Assembly (NCBI RefSeq): GCF_003254585.1
Contig: NZ_QJGZ01000039.1
Location: forward strand, 186,001 to 250,000
Reading direction: 5' to 3'
Source of the DNA: Flavobacterium sharifuzzamanii
GTDB taxonomy: Bacteria; Bacteroidota; Bacteroidia; Flavobacteriales; Flavobacteriaceae
Length of the DNA stretch: 64,000 nt
In this document: piece by piece, positions 7,820 through 17,863 of the stretch
Layout of the letters: every line of letters begins with the position of its first letter
How positions within the stretch are numbered: position 1 is the first letter of the stretch
Notes under the pieces: model-generated
The model's database searches: none
What the model saw: only the letters and a program-made list of their open reading frames with translations
Told to the model about the DNA's origin: nothing
Program-made: the position numbers and the translations under genes

Positions 7820-7963
7820 ATGAAAACTATTGACGAATTACGCTTTGACTTAAATGTAAAATTGGAAAGGTTTAGAAGATTTCGCATTGAAAACGGACAC
7901 ATTAATATTACAGTTTCTGAAGAAAAATCTAAAAAAGGTTTTTTCAAGAAAATATTCAGTTAA
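7820..7963 (+). CDS. Small basic protein, 47 aa
   Basis: A short ORF encodes MKTIDELRFDLNVKLERF followed by a polar beta-like stretch and a Lys-rich C-terminus ending FFKKIFS. It is supported by a consensus promoter 16 bases upstream and by non-random codon use. The C-terminal amphipathic FFKKIF tail could be peripheral to membranes. The stop is convergent with the ABC ATPase gene ending at 7970, only six bases away, and no terminator fits between them. It is not a family I recognise. Coding status is likely but not certain. Confidence 0.55.
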   Translation: MKTIDELRFDLNVKLERFRRFRIENGHINITVSEEKSKKGFFKKIFS

Positions 7964-7969
7964 TAGCAC

Positions 7970-8644
7970 CTAAAATTTTTCCGAATTTAACAAATAGCCT
8001 TCTTTAACGAGCTCACATTCATTCTTGATTATCTGCAACTTACCATCTTTCAACATATTTAAATCTGTGGCAATTTCTATCACTTTTTCATAATTATGAT
8101 CAGTAATAATTATTCCTTTTACTTGAGAATTTTCTTTAATTAACAGTGATATAATTTCAATCATTTTTGGTGACAAACCGCTAAATGGCTCATCCAATAC
8201 TAAAAATTTTGAATCATTAAAAAGAACCAACATAATCTGCAGATATCTTAATTCTCCAAAAGACAAATTCTTAATTTTTTGATTTAAAAGAGGTTTTAAA
8301 AAATCGTCTTCACAAATAACATGTGCTTTTTGTTTATCGAGCGACAACAAAACAGCTTGGAAAACTGAAAAATGACTTGGAATAAACTGGTTTTGACACA
8401 GATAACCAATTTCATTTAACAATGAAAATGAATTATTCTTCGAAATCCCATCGATAAAAATACTTCTATCTGAAGCTGTTGTTATTCCGACTATGATTTT
8501 GAATAAAGTAGATTTTCCAGAACCATTTTTTCCAAATAAACCAATTATTTGTCCCGTTTCTAATTTTAAATAAATATTCGAAAGCAATAATTTATTATTA
8601 AAACTCTTTTGGACGCCACTTATTTCGAGAATATGTTTTTTCAA
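7970..8644 (-). CDS. ABC transporter ATP-binding protein (small)
   Basis: This is a 224-residue nucleotide-binding subunit. Walker A is GLFGKNGSGKST near residues 35-46, the Q-loop is GYLCQNQF, the signature is the variant LSFGE (instead of LSGGQ), Walker B is FLVLDEPFSGLSP and the H-loop is IITDHNYE. It overlaps the upstream membrane-protein gene by four bases (ATGA), which implies translational coupling and a common complex. The signature substitution and the small size resemble ABC-2/LptB-like exporter ATPases rather than importers. No substrate-binding protein is nearby. The substrate is unknown. Confidence 0.88.
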   Translation of the reverse strand: MKKHILEISGVQKSFNNKLLLSNIYLKLETGQIIGLFGKNGSGKSTLFKIIVGITTASDRSIFIDGISKNNSFSLLNEIGYLCQNQFIPSHFSVFQAVLLSLDKQKAHVICEDDFLKPLLNQKIKNLSFGELRYLQIMLVLFNDSKFLVLDEPFSGLSPKMIEIISLLIKENSQVKGIIITDHNYEKVIEIATDLNMLKDGKLQIIKNECELVKEGYLLNSEKF

Positions 8645-8973
8645 GATACTTTTTGAATTGAGATTAGCACAACCTTAAACAAAAGCACGAATACAAAATT
8701 CAAGAAGAAGCTATAAAACAAAAGTCTTCTTTTCGAAAGACCGTTATTTCTATAAAATAAATATTCGTTTTGGCGATATGTCTCCTTAAACCCAATACTT
8801 GAGACAAAACCTACTGTGACTATCATTAGCAAAAAATAACCAACTCCTCCGAAAAAAAATGCAAAAGTAGAGACCGCTAAATTCACAATCAAAGTCGTCT
8901 TATAAAACTCAAATATGTTTCGAAATTTCCTGATAATACTTCTAGATTTTTTCCTCAAAAGGAATATTAACAT
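8641..8973 (-). CDS. Small membrane protein coupled to the ABC ATPase
   Basis: From the ATG at 8973 this is 110 residues (119 from an alternative ATG at 9000). It has a basic N-terminus, hydrophobic segments at about residues 28-65 (NLAVSTFAFFFGG, GYFLLMIVTVGFV) and a C-terminal segment (LLFYSFFLNFVFVLLFKVV). A basic cytoplasmic loop with several aromatic residues (RQNEYLFYRNNGLSKRRL) separates them. It starts inside the 3' end of the AddB-like gene and ends with a four-base overlap into the ATPase gene, so it is probably the membrane partner. It is far smaller than a normal ABC permease (usually at least 5-6 TM). A homomultimer or an unconventional ABC-type assembly is possible. The family is not recognised. 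Confidence 0.65.
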   Translation of the reverse strand: MLIFLLRKKSRSIIRKFRNIFEFYKTTLIVNLAVSTFAFFFGGVGYFLLMIVTVGFVSSIGFKETYRQNEYLFYRNNGLSKRRLLFYSFFLNFVFVLLFKVVLISIQKVS

Positions 8974-11704
8974 CAAAAATTTCTCCCAGTAAATTGGCAA
9001 TTTCTTCTAAATAAGCATTCAATATCTGAGGCGTTACTATAACATCTAATTCTTTTTCTTCTTTGAAGCCAAAAGGTAGAAATCCAGACTTTAAATTTTT
9101 GAATGAAATAATTCCAACTTCTATCGGAAGTCCTCCTGCTTCTTTCTCAAACATGAAAGCATAAGCCAAAACCTGAATGATTTTATCATTTTTACGCTCC
9201 TCCGTTAATCCGTTCCAAGTTTTCAAGACAACATTAGATTTCTCAACTTTTCCTGTCTTATAATCAATAATTCGAATTTTCCCATCTCGGCGTTCTATAC
9301 GATCGACATTTCCTTTAATTAAAACAGGAAAGGGCAGTTTAGGATGAACAAACTCACGCTCAAAAGTTTGCTCTAAAGCAATAATCTGAATCGCTTCATT
9401 ATTCTTTACTGATTCCAATTCCATTTTCAGGAAATTAGAAACATTTCGTTTTGCCACTTCAAAGGCCAGAAGATTTCTTCCTTTTTTAATTTCTCCTTCC
9501 TTATAAACAAGCTTAAATTGCTTTAAAACTTCATCATCCAACAATTTGAAACAATTTAGAAGATCTGTCTCAGAAATAAATTTCCCTATAAAAGGTTCGT
9601 AGAGCGCTTTTAAGGTTTCATGAATAATTGTTCCCAATGTATTCAAAGCAATATTTTCTTCAACCTCTTCTACTTCACGAATTCGCAATATCTTTTGAAA
9701 ATAAAACTCAATCGGATTTCGTATATAGCTAGTCAAAGCCGAAGGTGAAAAGCCGTTAACAGCAATTTCCTTCAATCTTTCCATTACTAATTCAGATTTA
9801 GAAACAGAAATGGGTTCATAAGCCGTATTTGGCAATTCCGGATTATAAATATCAAAACTTATGTTATGATTTGATTTTTTCTCAACTTCCAATTGTGTAA
9901 TAAAACGACTCCTTTCACCAGCGTCCAATCCGTCATTTTCTGTATTATAAATCAAATAAATATTTTTAGCTCTCTGAAGCAAATGATAAAAGTGATAGGT
10001 ATAAATCGCATCCTTTTCTTTAAATGTTGGAAGCCCCAACTCTCTTTTGACATCATATGGAATAAACGAATTCTGAGATTTTCCAGCAGGAAATTTCCCT
10101 TCATTCATAGATGTTATAATCACCGTTTCAAAATCTAAAACACGACTTTCTAAAACCCCCATAATCTGAAGACCACGCAATGGCTCTCCTTCAAAAGATA
10201 CTTCAGCCAAATCTATAATTTGTTTATAAATCGAATAAAGCGTATCGATATTATCAATATGATGGTGTTTCGAATAATAATTAATAAGCTTATTAATTAC
10301 TTTAAAGACTCCGTACACAAATGCTTTTGCAATCTTTTCTTCTTCATTATCATTACTAAAATGATCTTTAATCGTAATTAATAATGTAGAAATATTCTTT
10401 AGAACAGCAATTGAACCATTTTCCCATCTTTCAAACAGCAAATTAAAAAAACTCGAAGACTCAGGATGGAGTTCCAAAATTTTATGATGAGTAATAAAAG
10501 TGTAGTTATTTTCTTTGATAATCCTTACCAACCTTTGTGCATTTGCATATGGCTCCACCAATGGATGTGTTAAAATATCAAGCACATCTTTATAATAAAA
10601 AACATAACTGCCCCCTTTACGAGAAAGTGCATTGGTATGCATCTTAAACAATTTAGCAACAAAAATCTGCGACGGATTGTTCTTTCCCGAATATCCCATT
10701 GTAATATTCAAAGCACCAACTGACGCAGGAAGAGAATACAAAACAGGAACTAATAAATTTTCTTCACCAAGCACAACTGCAACTTTATCTAAAGAAGCAT
10801 CAGGATTTTGATCAATTAAACTTTCAATAATACTTCCAGCTAATTTGGCTTGCCCGATTGTTTTAGGAGTTCCAATCACCTGAATGTTTTTAAACTGCGA
10901 AAAATCATCCACAATCCATTCAAAAACATTTCCTTTATAGTGTTTCCAACTTTCTTTAAATCGTCTTAAAAACAGTCCAGCATCATGATATGGATCATTT
11001 AGAAAGGCTTGGTCTGCATCCCAATAAATCTTTGCCTGATCTAGCGCCAATAAATGCTGCACAATTTTTTCTTCGGCGGCATTCAAAGCATTGAATCCTG
11101 CAAAAATAAAAGTGCGATTTCCAATCGTATTTGAAAAATGATTCAAGTTATTTACTGCTTCTCTATAAATCAGCCCTTGATATCCAATCGATTTGAACAG
11201 CAAATGATTATATAATGACTCATAATACACAGGAAGTAATTTCCAGAAATCGATGTAATTTTCAAGAAGTTTCGTTTTTTGATCCACTTCGAGTCCCCAT
11301 CTTTTTATATCTTCAATATCTTTTAAATAAGACAGAATATGTGAAGGGTCTAAAAGGTATCTGTCTATTTCATTAAAATCTTGAAGAAGAGTTTTTGCCC
11401 AATTTGCAAATAATTCAAATGACTGTTGATTATTTTTTTCTGTAATAGATAAGTATACCTCGTAGAATTCAAACAATAGTTCGATCGAATCTATAGCACG
11501 AATTGACGCAACATCTTGAACAAAATCTTCTATACTGGTAATCTGTGGTGCAATTATAGTTTTTGAAGTTGCATTTTTGAGTGCTTCAATCAAGAAAACC
11601 TTTGCTCTTTTATTAGGAAGAATTATGGTTATTTCAGAAAGTTTTCCAACATAATCCTGAATTACAACAGAGGCAATTTTTTGAAGAAAAGAATCATTTA
11701 TCAT
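8942..11704 (-). CDS. AddB-like PD-(D/E)XK nuclease protein
   Basis: From the chosen ATG this is 920 residues. The N-terminal ~600 residues look like an inactive UvrD-like helicase fold: the Walker A position reads IILPNKRAKVF with no GKT. The C-terminus is a RecB-type nuclease, with GTIIHETLKALYEPF (His motif), then VDRIERRDGKIRIIDYKTGK carrying the Asp and Asp-x-Lys catalytic residues. The cysteine pattern that binds the iron-sulfur cluster in classical AddB is not evident. It probably pairs with the AddA-like helicase at 14621-17779 for double-strand-break end resection. A start nine codons upstream at 11731 lies in the hairpin region, so MINDSFLQ (11704) is preferred. The gene's 3' end overlaps the small membrane protein gene. 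Confidence 0.85.
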   Translation of the reverse strand: MINDSFLQKIASVVIQDYVGKLSEITIILPNKRAKVFLIEALKNATSKTIIAPQITSIEDFVQDVASIRAIDSIELLFEFYEVYLSITEKNNQQSFELFANWAKTLLQDFNEIDRYLLDPSHILSYLKDIEDIKRWGLEVDQKTKLLENYIDFWKLLPVYYESLYNHLLFKSIGYQGLIYREAVNNLNHFSNTIGNRTFIFAGFNALNAAEEKIVQHLLALDQAKIYWDADQAFLNDPYHDAGLFLRRFKESWKHYKGNVFEWIVDDFSQFKNIQVIGTPKTIGQAKLAGSIIESLIDQNPDASLDKVAVVLGEENLLVPVLYSLPASVGALNITMGYSGKNNPSQIFVAKLFKMHTNALSRKGGSYVFYYKDVLDILTHPLVEPYANAQRLVRIIKENNYTFITHHKILELHPESSSFFNLLFERWENGSIAVLKNISTLLITIKDHFSNDNEEEKIAKAFVYGVFKVINKLINYYSKHHHIDNIDTLYSIYKQIIDLAEVSFEGEPLRGLQIMGVLESRVLDFETVIITSMNEGKFPAGKSQNSFIPYDVKRELGLPTFKEKDAIYTYHFYHLLQRAKNIYLIYNTENDGLDAGERSRFITQLEVEKKSNHNISFDIYNPELPNTAYEPISVSKSELVMERLKEIAVNGFSPSALTSYIRNPIEFYFQKILRIREVEEVEENIALNTLGTIIHETLKALYEPFIGKFISETDLLNCFKLLDDEVLKQFKLVYKEGEIKKGRNLLAFEVAKRNVSNFLKMELESVKNNEAIQIIALEQTFEREFVHPKLPFPVLIKGNVDRIERRDGKIRIIDYKTGKVEKSNVVLKTWNGLTEERKNDKIIQVLAYAFMFEKEAGGLPIEVGIISFKNLKSGFLPFGFKEEKELDVIVTPQILNAYLEEIANLLGEIFDVNIPFEEKI

Positions 11705-11707
11705 AGT

Positions 11708-11752
11708 ATAAAAATAAAAAAAGCCATTCAATTAAGAATGGCTTTTCATATT
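11708..11752 (-). terminator. Hairpin between ompA and the AddB-like gene
   Basis: AAAAAAGCCATTC pairs with GAATGGCTTTT across a short loop just past the OmpA stop, with A- and T-rich flanks. It probably terminates the abundant ompA transcript before the AddB-like gene. Confidence 0.75.
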
Positions 11753-11767
11753 TATTTAGAAAACTAA

Positions 11768-13231
11768 TTATAGTTTACCTTGGTATTTAGAACCAATGTG
11801 TCTAATTTCAGTTCTTCTGTTTTGTGCTTTACCTGCAGCAGTTTTGTTACTTGCAACTGGTTGGCTAGATCCAAATCCTTTAGACTCTAAGTTCTCTGGG
11901 TTAACACCTCTTTGAACTAATGCATCTAACACAGCTTTAGCTCTGTCTTCAGAAAGTTTTTGGTTGATTTTAGCAGAACCTGTACTATCTGTGTGTCCTT
12001 CGATAGAGAATTTCGCGTTTGGATAGTTTTTAAGGATTTCTTTAATAGCATCTAATCTAGCTGGAGTTTCTTTGTCACCAGTTTTGAAAGTAGCTTTTCC
12101 TGAGTTGAAGTATACCGCTCTAGCTTGAACTTTAAGATCTTCTAACGCCTCAGAAGTTACTTCTGGACATCCTCTGTTACTAGCAGGACCTGCAACTGTA
12201 GGACAGTCGTCATCTTTGTCAGCAACACCATCTTTATCAGCATCTAAGAATGGGCAACCACCATTTTCTTTAGGACCAGCAACTGTAGGACATTTATCGT
12301 CTTTATCAGCGATTCCGTCACCGTCAGTATCAGGACAACCTTTTAAAGCAGCTAAACCAGCAACATCTGGACAAGCGTCATCTTTATCAGCGATTCCGTC
12401 ACCGTCAGTATCAGGACATCCGTTTAATGCAGCCAAACCAAATACATCTGGACAAGCGTCAGAAGCATCAACGATTCCGTCTCCGTCAGTATCAGGACAT
12501 CCGTTGAATTGCTTTAAACCAGCAACATCTGGACAAGCATCGTCTTTGTCATAGATTCCGTCTCCGTCAGTATCTTTACCTCCGAATTTGAAAACTAAAC
12601 CTGCCATGTGTTGGAAATGAGATGGTGCATCAGGAGTACCATTAGCATCTTCTCTATCACCACTAACAGACCATTTGTATCTTGTAGATAACTCTAATCC
12701 AATAGCATCAGTAAACCAGAAAGTAACACCAGCTCCTGGGTTAACTGTTCCGTAGCTGCTGTCTCCGAAGAAAGTATAACCACCACCTACAGATAACGAA
12801 GGATCAACCACTTTAGATTTGATTAATTCTTGGAAACTGTATTTGATAGTAGCATCAATTCCATAATACATTAAATCTCCAGGATTAGTAACATAGTTAC
12901 CTCTTCCATCAACACCTGCGTGTGTCCAATCAAAAACAACATATTTATCAATTTTGTTTACAGACCCTTGTAAACCAACTGAGAAACCATGCCCTACATA
13001 TCTATTTACACCAATGTAAGATAGAGAAGGAAGAATATTCCAGTTGTCTTTTACAGCGAATGGCTGAGAAAAGTGTTGGTCAAAGAAACCATGACCAGCA
13101 CCTGAACTTGTTCTAGTATCCACAGCATTAACCCCGAAAGAGATCGCCCATGGATTGTTACTGTCTTGCGCGTGAGAACTTAAACCCATCGCCATCAATA
13201 CAGCAACTAAAAGTTTGTTAAGATGTTTCAT
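11768..13231 (-). CDS. OmpA-family outer-membrane protein with thrombospondin type 3 repeats
   Basis: This 487-residue protein has a signal peptide ending at SSHAQ. Residues ~22-215 form a membrane beta-barrel rich in alternating aromatic and glycine residues. Residues ~220-350 carry five thrombospondin type 3 repeats, each about 25-27 residues, with the calcium-binding motif DTDGDGI or DADKDGV followed by CP. Residues ~365-487 form the peptidoglycan-binding OmpA domain, with [19 protein letters not shown] and the diagnostic AQNRRTEI. It links the outer membrane to the cell wall. A good promoter (TTTTG, 19 bases, TACTTTTG) lies upstream and a terminator follows, consistent with strong, independent expression. 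The repeats also form direct DNA repeats at about 12190-12575. Confidence 0.95.
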   Translation of the reverse strand: MKHLNKLLVAVLMAMGLSSHAQDSNNPWAISFGVNAVDTRTSSGAGHGFFDQHFSQPFAVKDNWNILPSLSYIGVNRYVGHGFSVGLQGSVNKIDKYVVFDWTHAGVDGRGNYVTNPGDLMYYGIDATIKYSFQELIKSKVVDPSLSVGGGYTFFGDSSYGTVNPGAGVTFWFTDAIGLELSTRYKWSVSGDREDANGTPDAPSHFQHMAGLVFKFGGKDTDGDGIYDKDDACPDVAGLKQFNGCPDTDGDGIVDASDACPDVFGLAALNGCPDTDGDGIADKDDACPDVAGLAALKGCPDTDGDGIADKDDKCPTVAGPKENGGCPFLDADKDGVADKDDDCPTVAGPASNRGCPEVTSEALEDLKVQARAVYFNSGKATFKTGDKETPARLDAIKEILKNYPNAKFSIEGHTDSTGSAKINQKLSEDRAKAVLDALVQRGVNPENLESKGFGSSQPVASNKTAAGKAQNRRTEIRHIGSKYQGKL

Positions 13232-13268
13232 ACTTAATTTTTTTAATTACAATTTAGTTAATTACAAG

Positions 13269-13300
13269 CAAAAGTAACACCAAATTTTTTAAATACAAAA
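13269..13300 (-). promoter_or_regulatory. Promoter of the ompA-like gene
   Basis: On the minus strand TTTTG (13300-13296) is followed after 19 bases by TACTTTTG (13276-13269). Both boxes and the spacing fit the Bacteroidota housekeeping promoter, with a leader of about 30-40 bases before the ATG at 13231. Confidence 0.75.
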
Positions 13301-13344
13301 TGAAATGTTAAAAAAAACCTACAAAAATTTAACGGAAGTGGTAA

Positions 13345-14538
13345 TTATATAACTTTTAACATTTTACCGACAACTGTAAAGGCATTTATAGCCTTATCCA
13401 AGTGTTCTTTTTCATGTGCTGCAGATAGCTGTACACGTATTCTAGCCTTCTCTTTAGGAACTACCGGAAAGAAAAAACCAATAACATATATTCCTTGTTT
13501 CAAAAGTTCGTTTGCCATTGTCTGAGATAATTTTGCATCGTATAGCATAACTGGAACAATTGCAGAATCTCCGTCAATAATATCAAAACCTGCTTTTTTC
13601 ATACCTTCTTTAAAATAGTTGGTATTCCATTCTAGTTTGTCACGAAGCGCTGTATCTTTTTCTAACAATTCAAATACTTTTATTGAAGCACCGACAATTG
13701 CAGGAGCTAATGAATTTGAAAATAAATAAGGTCTAGATCGTTGACGCAACAATTCTATAATTTCTTTTTTAGCGGTGGTATATCCTCCCATTGCTCCTCC
13801 CAAAGCTTTTCCAAGAGTTCCGGTAATAATATCCACTCTCCCCATTACTCCTTTTGCCTCAAGAGTTCCTTTTCCTGTAGCTCCAATAAAACCAGCAGCA
13901 TGACATTCGTCAACCATTACCATTGCATCGTATTTATCTGCCAAGTCACAAATTTTATCTAATGGCGCCACTAAACCATCCATAGAGAAAACCCCATCAG
14001 TAACAATCAATTTAAAACGAGTCCCAGCTTCATTAGCTTTAATCAACTGCTGCTCTAAATCTTCCATATTATTATTTTCATAACGATAACGAGCTGCTTT
14101 ACACAAACGAACTCCATCAATAATAGAAGCATGATTTAAACTGTCTGAAATAATTGCATCATTCTCTCCTAATAAAGGCTCAAATACTCCACCGTTTGCA
14201 TCAAAAGCAGCTGCATACAATATAGTGTCTTCTGTACCGTAAAAATCTGCAATCTTTTTTTCTAATGTTTTATGAATATCCTGTGTTCCGCAAATGAAAC
14301 GCACTGACGACATTCCAAATCCATGCGTATCCATTGCGTCTTTTGCTGCTTGCACTACTTCTGGATGCGAAGAAAGCCCTAAATAATTATTCGCACAAAA
14401 GTTCAATACTGTTTCTCCAGTTGAAATTGTGATTTCAGCACCTTGTGGAGAAGTAATAATTCTCTCTTTTTTGAAAATTCCATTTTCTTCAATCGTCTGC
14501 AATTCTTTTTGCAGATGTTCTTTTATTTTACCGTACAT
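13345..14538 (-). CDS. kbl: Glycine C-acetyltransferase (2-amino-3-ketobutyrate CoA ligase)
   Basis: This 397-residue enzyme is a PLP-dependent alpha-oxoamine synthase (class II aminotransferase fold). It interconverts 2-amino-3-oxobutyrate plus CoA with glycine plus acetyl-CoA in threonine degradation. The Schiff-base lysine is Lys244 in [10 protein letters not shown]. Other signatures are the N-terminal [27 protein letters not shown] (Asp contacting the pyridine nitrogen) and the C-terminal [16 protein letters not shown]. The length matches Kbl. No threonine dehydrogenase gene is adjacent. The preference for Kbl over 8-amino-7-oxononanoate synthase or serine palmitoyltransferase rests on the overall sequence pattern. 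The genes either side encode AddAB-like DNA repair proteins and OmpA, which is not a metabolic context. Confidence 0.9.
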   Translation of the reverse strand: MYGKIKEHLQKELQTIEENGIFKKERIITSPQGAEITISTGETVLNFCANNYLGLSSHPEVVQAAKDAMDTHGFGMSSVRFICGTQDIHKTLEKKIADFYGTEDTILYAAAFDANGGVFEPLLGENDAIISDSLNHASIIDGVRLCKAARYRYENNNMEDLEQQLIKANEAGTRFKLIVTDGVFSMDGLVAPLDKICDLADKYDAMVMVDECHAAGFIGATGKGTLEAKGVMGRVDIITGTLGKALGGAMGGYTTAKKEIIELLRQRSRPYLFSNSLAPAIVGASIKVFELLEKDTALRDKLEWNTNYFKEGMKKAGFDIIDGDSAIVPVMLYDAKLSQTMANELLKQGIYVIGFFFPVVPKEKARIRVQLSAAHEKEHLDKAINAFTVVGKMLKVI

Positions 14539-14577
14539 TTTTTATTTATTTAAAACGTTAAAAATTAACAACTTAAC

Positions 14578-14585
14578 CAAAATTA
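14578..14585 (-). promoter_or_regulatory. -7 box of the kbl promoter
   Basis: TAATTTTG on the minus strand, 39 bases upstream of the kbl ATG, fits TAnnTTTG. It lies between the AddA-like stop and kbl, so kbl can be transcribed independently. Confidence 0.5.
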
Positions 14586-14620
14586 AGCTTCGTTTTTTCT
14601 TTAACATCTGATTAATTTTT

Positions 14621-17600
14621 TCACAAATTTACTACTTCAATTTCCTCTCCTATATATACAAGAGCTTTTTTTAACACTGTGTACCCTAAATCTTCAATTG
14701 CGTCCTGATATTCCTGAATTTGCTGCAGATATTTGGCATTAGACACTCCAGTTTTATAATCCAACAAATAAGCCTCTTTGTTTTCCAGAAATACAATTCG
14801 ATCAGGCTTTAAAATTCTTCCTTCTTTCTGAACGATAGTCTGCTCATTGAGAACCGTGTGATTTCCATCAAAACATATATTAAGCTCTGGATGATTTACA
14901 ATTTCCTTCAAAGTCTGCAGTACTTGATCCTTTTGATCATAAGTTATCAAACCATTTTCAAGTGATTTTGTAACAGCCAAATCAATATCCGACTTATCTT
15001 TAACAAAAGCCAAAATCTCATGAACAATGTTTCCATAAGAAATCGCTTCCTGCTGATGCGTTCCCCACATTAAAGCTTCGCGTTGGGCAATTTTAATATT
15101 TTTAGGATTTAAAACTTCTTTCACAATCTGAATAGACTTAACCATGTCAATTGTTTTTGAAGATTTTGACAACCTAGCCTTATTTCCAAATTCGTAATTG
15201 AATTTTTCTTCGTCATAAACTCCTTCATGAATCAAAAACTTAATAAAAAAGGAAGCCATATTATTCGGATATTCACCATCACTTTTAGCTTTTAGCGATT
15301 GAGAAATCACATACAATTGCTCTTCAGCACGAGTCAGAGCAACATAGAGCACATTTATATTATCTAAAAGCTCTTCTTGTTTTTTTAAATTAAAAACTGC
15401 CGATGCGCTTTCTCCAAAACTTTCAACCGCACTACTATTATCCACTAAAGCTTTTGGAACTCCCAAATCTATTTCTTCCGTGTCCAGCCATAACTTATCT
15501 TTTGGTTTTCGATTATAATCTTCATCTGCAAAAGGCATAATTACAACTGGAAATTCCAAACCTTTTGACTTATGAATGGTCATGATTCGAACAGCGTTAT
15601 TTCCTTCAGGAGAAGGAATGCTAAATTTTTCCGCATTTTTATCCCAAAAAACTAAAAAATCTGAAACTCCCGCCTGGTTTCTAATATCTCTTTCCAAAAC
15701 AATATCTAGAAAAAACTGTACATAAGCATTTCCTTCTGATGGAAGAATAAATTTAGAAATGATAATTTCAACCGCTTCGTACAAAGATTTTTTTCGAACA
15801 TCTTCAAAAGAAAAAGAAACATCAAATGTTAAAAGCCATTCTTCAAATTCTTTTTCAAATCGATGATTCATTCCCATCGCAATAAAATCATGAACTGGCA
15901 TTAACAAATCTTTCGTTGAAGCTAAGAAATGCAAAAAGTTAGCCTTTGATTCTAGATCTGAGCTATTATTTAAATATCTAAGGAGATGAATGATCAGACG
16001 AACTTCTGACGCATTCTGAATCATCAATGTTTCTGAAGACAGCAACGGAATTCCTTGTTCCGTCAAATAATTAGCAATTGCAATTCCCTGATCTCTTTTT
16101 CTAGTCAGGATTACAATATCTTTATATTCGAAACCTTGCTTAACCACTTCCTGAATCGTATTTAAAGTTGCCAAAACATACAAATCTGATTTCTCCACCA
16201 CATCGTCTTCATCTGCAAAGTCATTTTTATCAATAATTGGAAGAAATGAAATGTTTACATAACCGCCTTTTTTTGAATTCGTGTTTTGAAAACTATGATT
16301 TTCGTACAGATTCTTATAATCTTCATTTAAAAATTCACTAGAAATCAATTTAAAAAAAGCGTTGTTAAACTCAATCACTTCGCTATAGCTTCTATAGTTT
16401 GTATCGAGATGCTTTACTACTTTTTCATGATGAAAAAAAGCTACCTCTTCTTTACTCAGTTCTATAAATTGCTCTGCTTTTCCTCCGCGCCAGCGATAAA
16501 TAGATTGTTTCGGATCTCCAACAATCATAAGAGTTCCTTTATTACCAAAATCATCCAAACCAGAAAGCGAATTATCAATCAGCGGAATCAAGTTCTGCCA
16601 TTGCATTTCTGATGTATCTTGAAATTCGTCAATAAAGAAATTTCGATAACGCTCTCCCAAACGTTCATAAATAAAAGGAGCTGGCTGATTCTGAATTTCA
16701 CGATGTATTATTGCGTTGAATTCTGAAATAGATAAGACATTCTGCTCCGATTGAATTTTTGCAAGTTCATTACTAACAGTATTCAACAAGGAAAGTGGCG
16801 TAATATTTTTTAGAAAGGCTTTATAAAAATCTCTTTTTTCGAAATTCTGATAAATCTCTTTCAATATCTGAAGAAGTTCAGGTATGATATTTTCGATTAA
16901 AGCTCGGTCTTTTGCCGTTTTATTAATCGCAATATCATCAAACTCATGAAAGGTTTTATTTTTCGGATTAAATTTCCCGTCCCTAATACTTTGCAGATGA
17001 TTTGGAAAAGTTCCTCTTGAAAATGATTTTGGATCGATTCCGTTTTTATCAATCAATTCAATTGCTTTTATTGCAAGACCTTCATTAGTTTCTTCCAGTT
17101 CTTTGCAAAGCGCCTGCATTTTCTTTTTAATTTCGACAAACTCTCCGATTGTTTTGTTTTGAAAATGCAGAATTTCATTTCGATTATTCTCATTCAAAAC
17201 CAATCTTCCTGTATCGAGAATTTCGCGCGAGATATCCCAGCTTTTATCATCATCGGTTTTTTCCATTGTAAAATCGATGAGCAATTTGGTTAAAGTTTCA
17301 TCTTCACCAGCTTGTGCGATAATGGCATCAACAGCTTCAACCAATAAGTTTTCGGTATCCAAAGTAACCTCAAAAGTCATTGGAAGATTTAAATCGTGTG
17401 CAAAAGCGCGGATAACTTTATGAGTAAATTTATCAATTGTAGAAATATCAAAAGCAGCGTAATTATGAATTAAGTGCTTAATAATTTGTTGTGATTTGGT
17501 TTTAATTTTAATGATCGAAAGCCCTGTATCACGAGACAAATCTTCCATCAAATCAGCCGCTTTTGGAGACGGATCGTCTTTTGCAAATTCAGATAGATTT

Positions 17601-17779
17601 CCAACAATACGGCTTTTCATTTCATGAACCGCTTTATTAGTAAAAGTTATGGCTAAAATATTTCTATATGCATCATTTTTTGGAGAAGAAAGAATAATTT
17701 TTAAATATTCTTTTACCAATGTATACGTCTTTCCTGATCCCGCAGAAGCATCATAAATGGAAAAAGACGGACTTTGCAT
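14621..17779 (-). CDS. AddA-like UvrD/REP helicase-nuclease
   Basis: This 1052-residue superfamily 1 helicase starts SFSIYDASAGSGKTYTL, with Walker A at about residues 10-17. Further helicase motifs are ILAITFTNKAVHEM (Ia), FFIDEFQDTSEMQW (Walker B, II), IVGDPKQSIYRWRGG (III), VRIMTIHKSKGLEFPVV (V) and NVLYVALTRAEEQLYV (VI). The last ~200 residues carry a RecB-type nuclease fold: GNIVHEILAF (His motif), KPDRIVFLENKEAYLLDYKTG (Asp and Asp-x-Lys). It is therefore a dual helicase-nuclease like AddA. Together with the AddB-like protein at 8942 it probably processes double-strand breaks for recombination. The partner genes are 3 kb apart with ompA and kbl between them, although all are on the same strand. 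Confidence 0.9.
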   Translation of the reverse strand: MQSPSFSIYDASAGSGKTYTLVKEYLKIILSSPKNDAYRNILAITFTNKAVHEMKSRIVGNLSEFAKDDPSPKAADLMEDLSRDTGLSIIKIKTKSQQIIKHLIHNYAAFDISTIDKFTHKVIRAFAHDLNLPMTFEVTLDTENLLVEAVDAIIAQAGEDETLTKLLIDFTMEKTDDDKSWDISREILDTGRLVLNENNRNEILHFQNKTIGEFVEIKKKMQALCKELEETNEGLAIKAIELIDKNGIDPKSFSRGTFPNHLQSIRDGKFNPKNKTFHEFDDIAINKTAKDRALIENIIPELLQILKEIYQNFEKRDFYKAFLKNITPLSLLNTVSNELAKIQSEQNVLSISEFNAIIHREIQNQPAPFIYERLGERYRNFFIDEFQDTSEMQWQNLIPLIDNSLSGLDDFGNKGTLMIVGDPKQSIYRWRGGKAEQFIELSKEEVAFFHHEKVVKHLDTNYRSYSEVIEFNNAFFKLISSEFLNEDYKNLYENHSFQNTNSKKGGYVNISFLPIIDKNDFADEDDVVEKSDLYVLATLNTIQEVVKQGFEYKDIVILTRKRDQGIAIANYLTEQGIPLLSSETLMIQNASEVRLIIHLLRYLNNSSDLESKANFLHFLASTKDLLMPVHDFIAMGMNHRFEKEFEEWLLTFDVSFSFEDVRKKSLYEAVEIIISKFILPSEGNAYVQFFLDIVLERDIRNQAGVSDFLVFWDKNAEKFSIPSPEGNNAVRIMTIHKSKGLEFPVVIMPFADEDYNRKPKDKLWLDTEEIDLGVPKALVDNSSAVESFGESASAVFNLKKQEELLDNINVLYVALTRAEEQLYVISQSLKAKSDGEYPNNMASFFIKFLIHEGVYDEEKFNYEFGNKARLSKSSKTIDMVKSIQIVKEVLNPKNIKIAQREALMWGTHQQEAISYGNIVHEILAFVKDKSDIDLAVTKSLENGLITYDQKDQVLQTLKEIVNHPELNICFDGNHTVLNEQTIVQKEGRILKPDRIVFLENKEAYLLDYKTGVSNAKYLQQIQEYQDAIEDLGYTVLKKALVYIGEEIEVVNL

Positions 17780-17863
17780 AGTTTTGATTTTTTATATCGT
17801 AAAAATAGCACTTCTAGCGCATTATTAATTAAAAAATCAAATAAAAATGAGAAATCGATAAAA

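Noticed and set aside
12190..12575. Regular direct repeats that could be taken for a CRISPR-like array
   Set aside because: They are in frame and encode the thrombospondin type 3 repeats of the OmpA-family protein.
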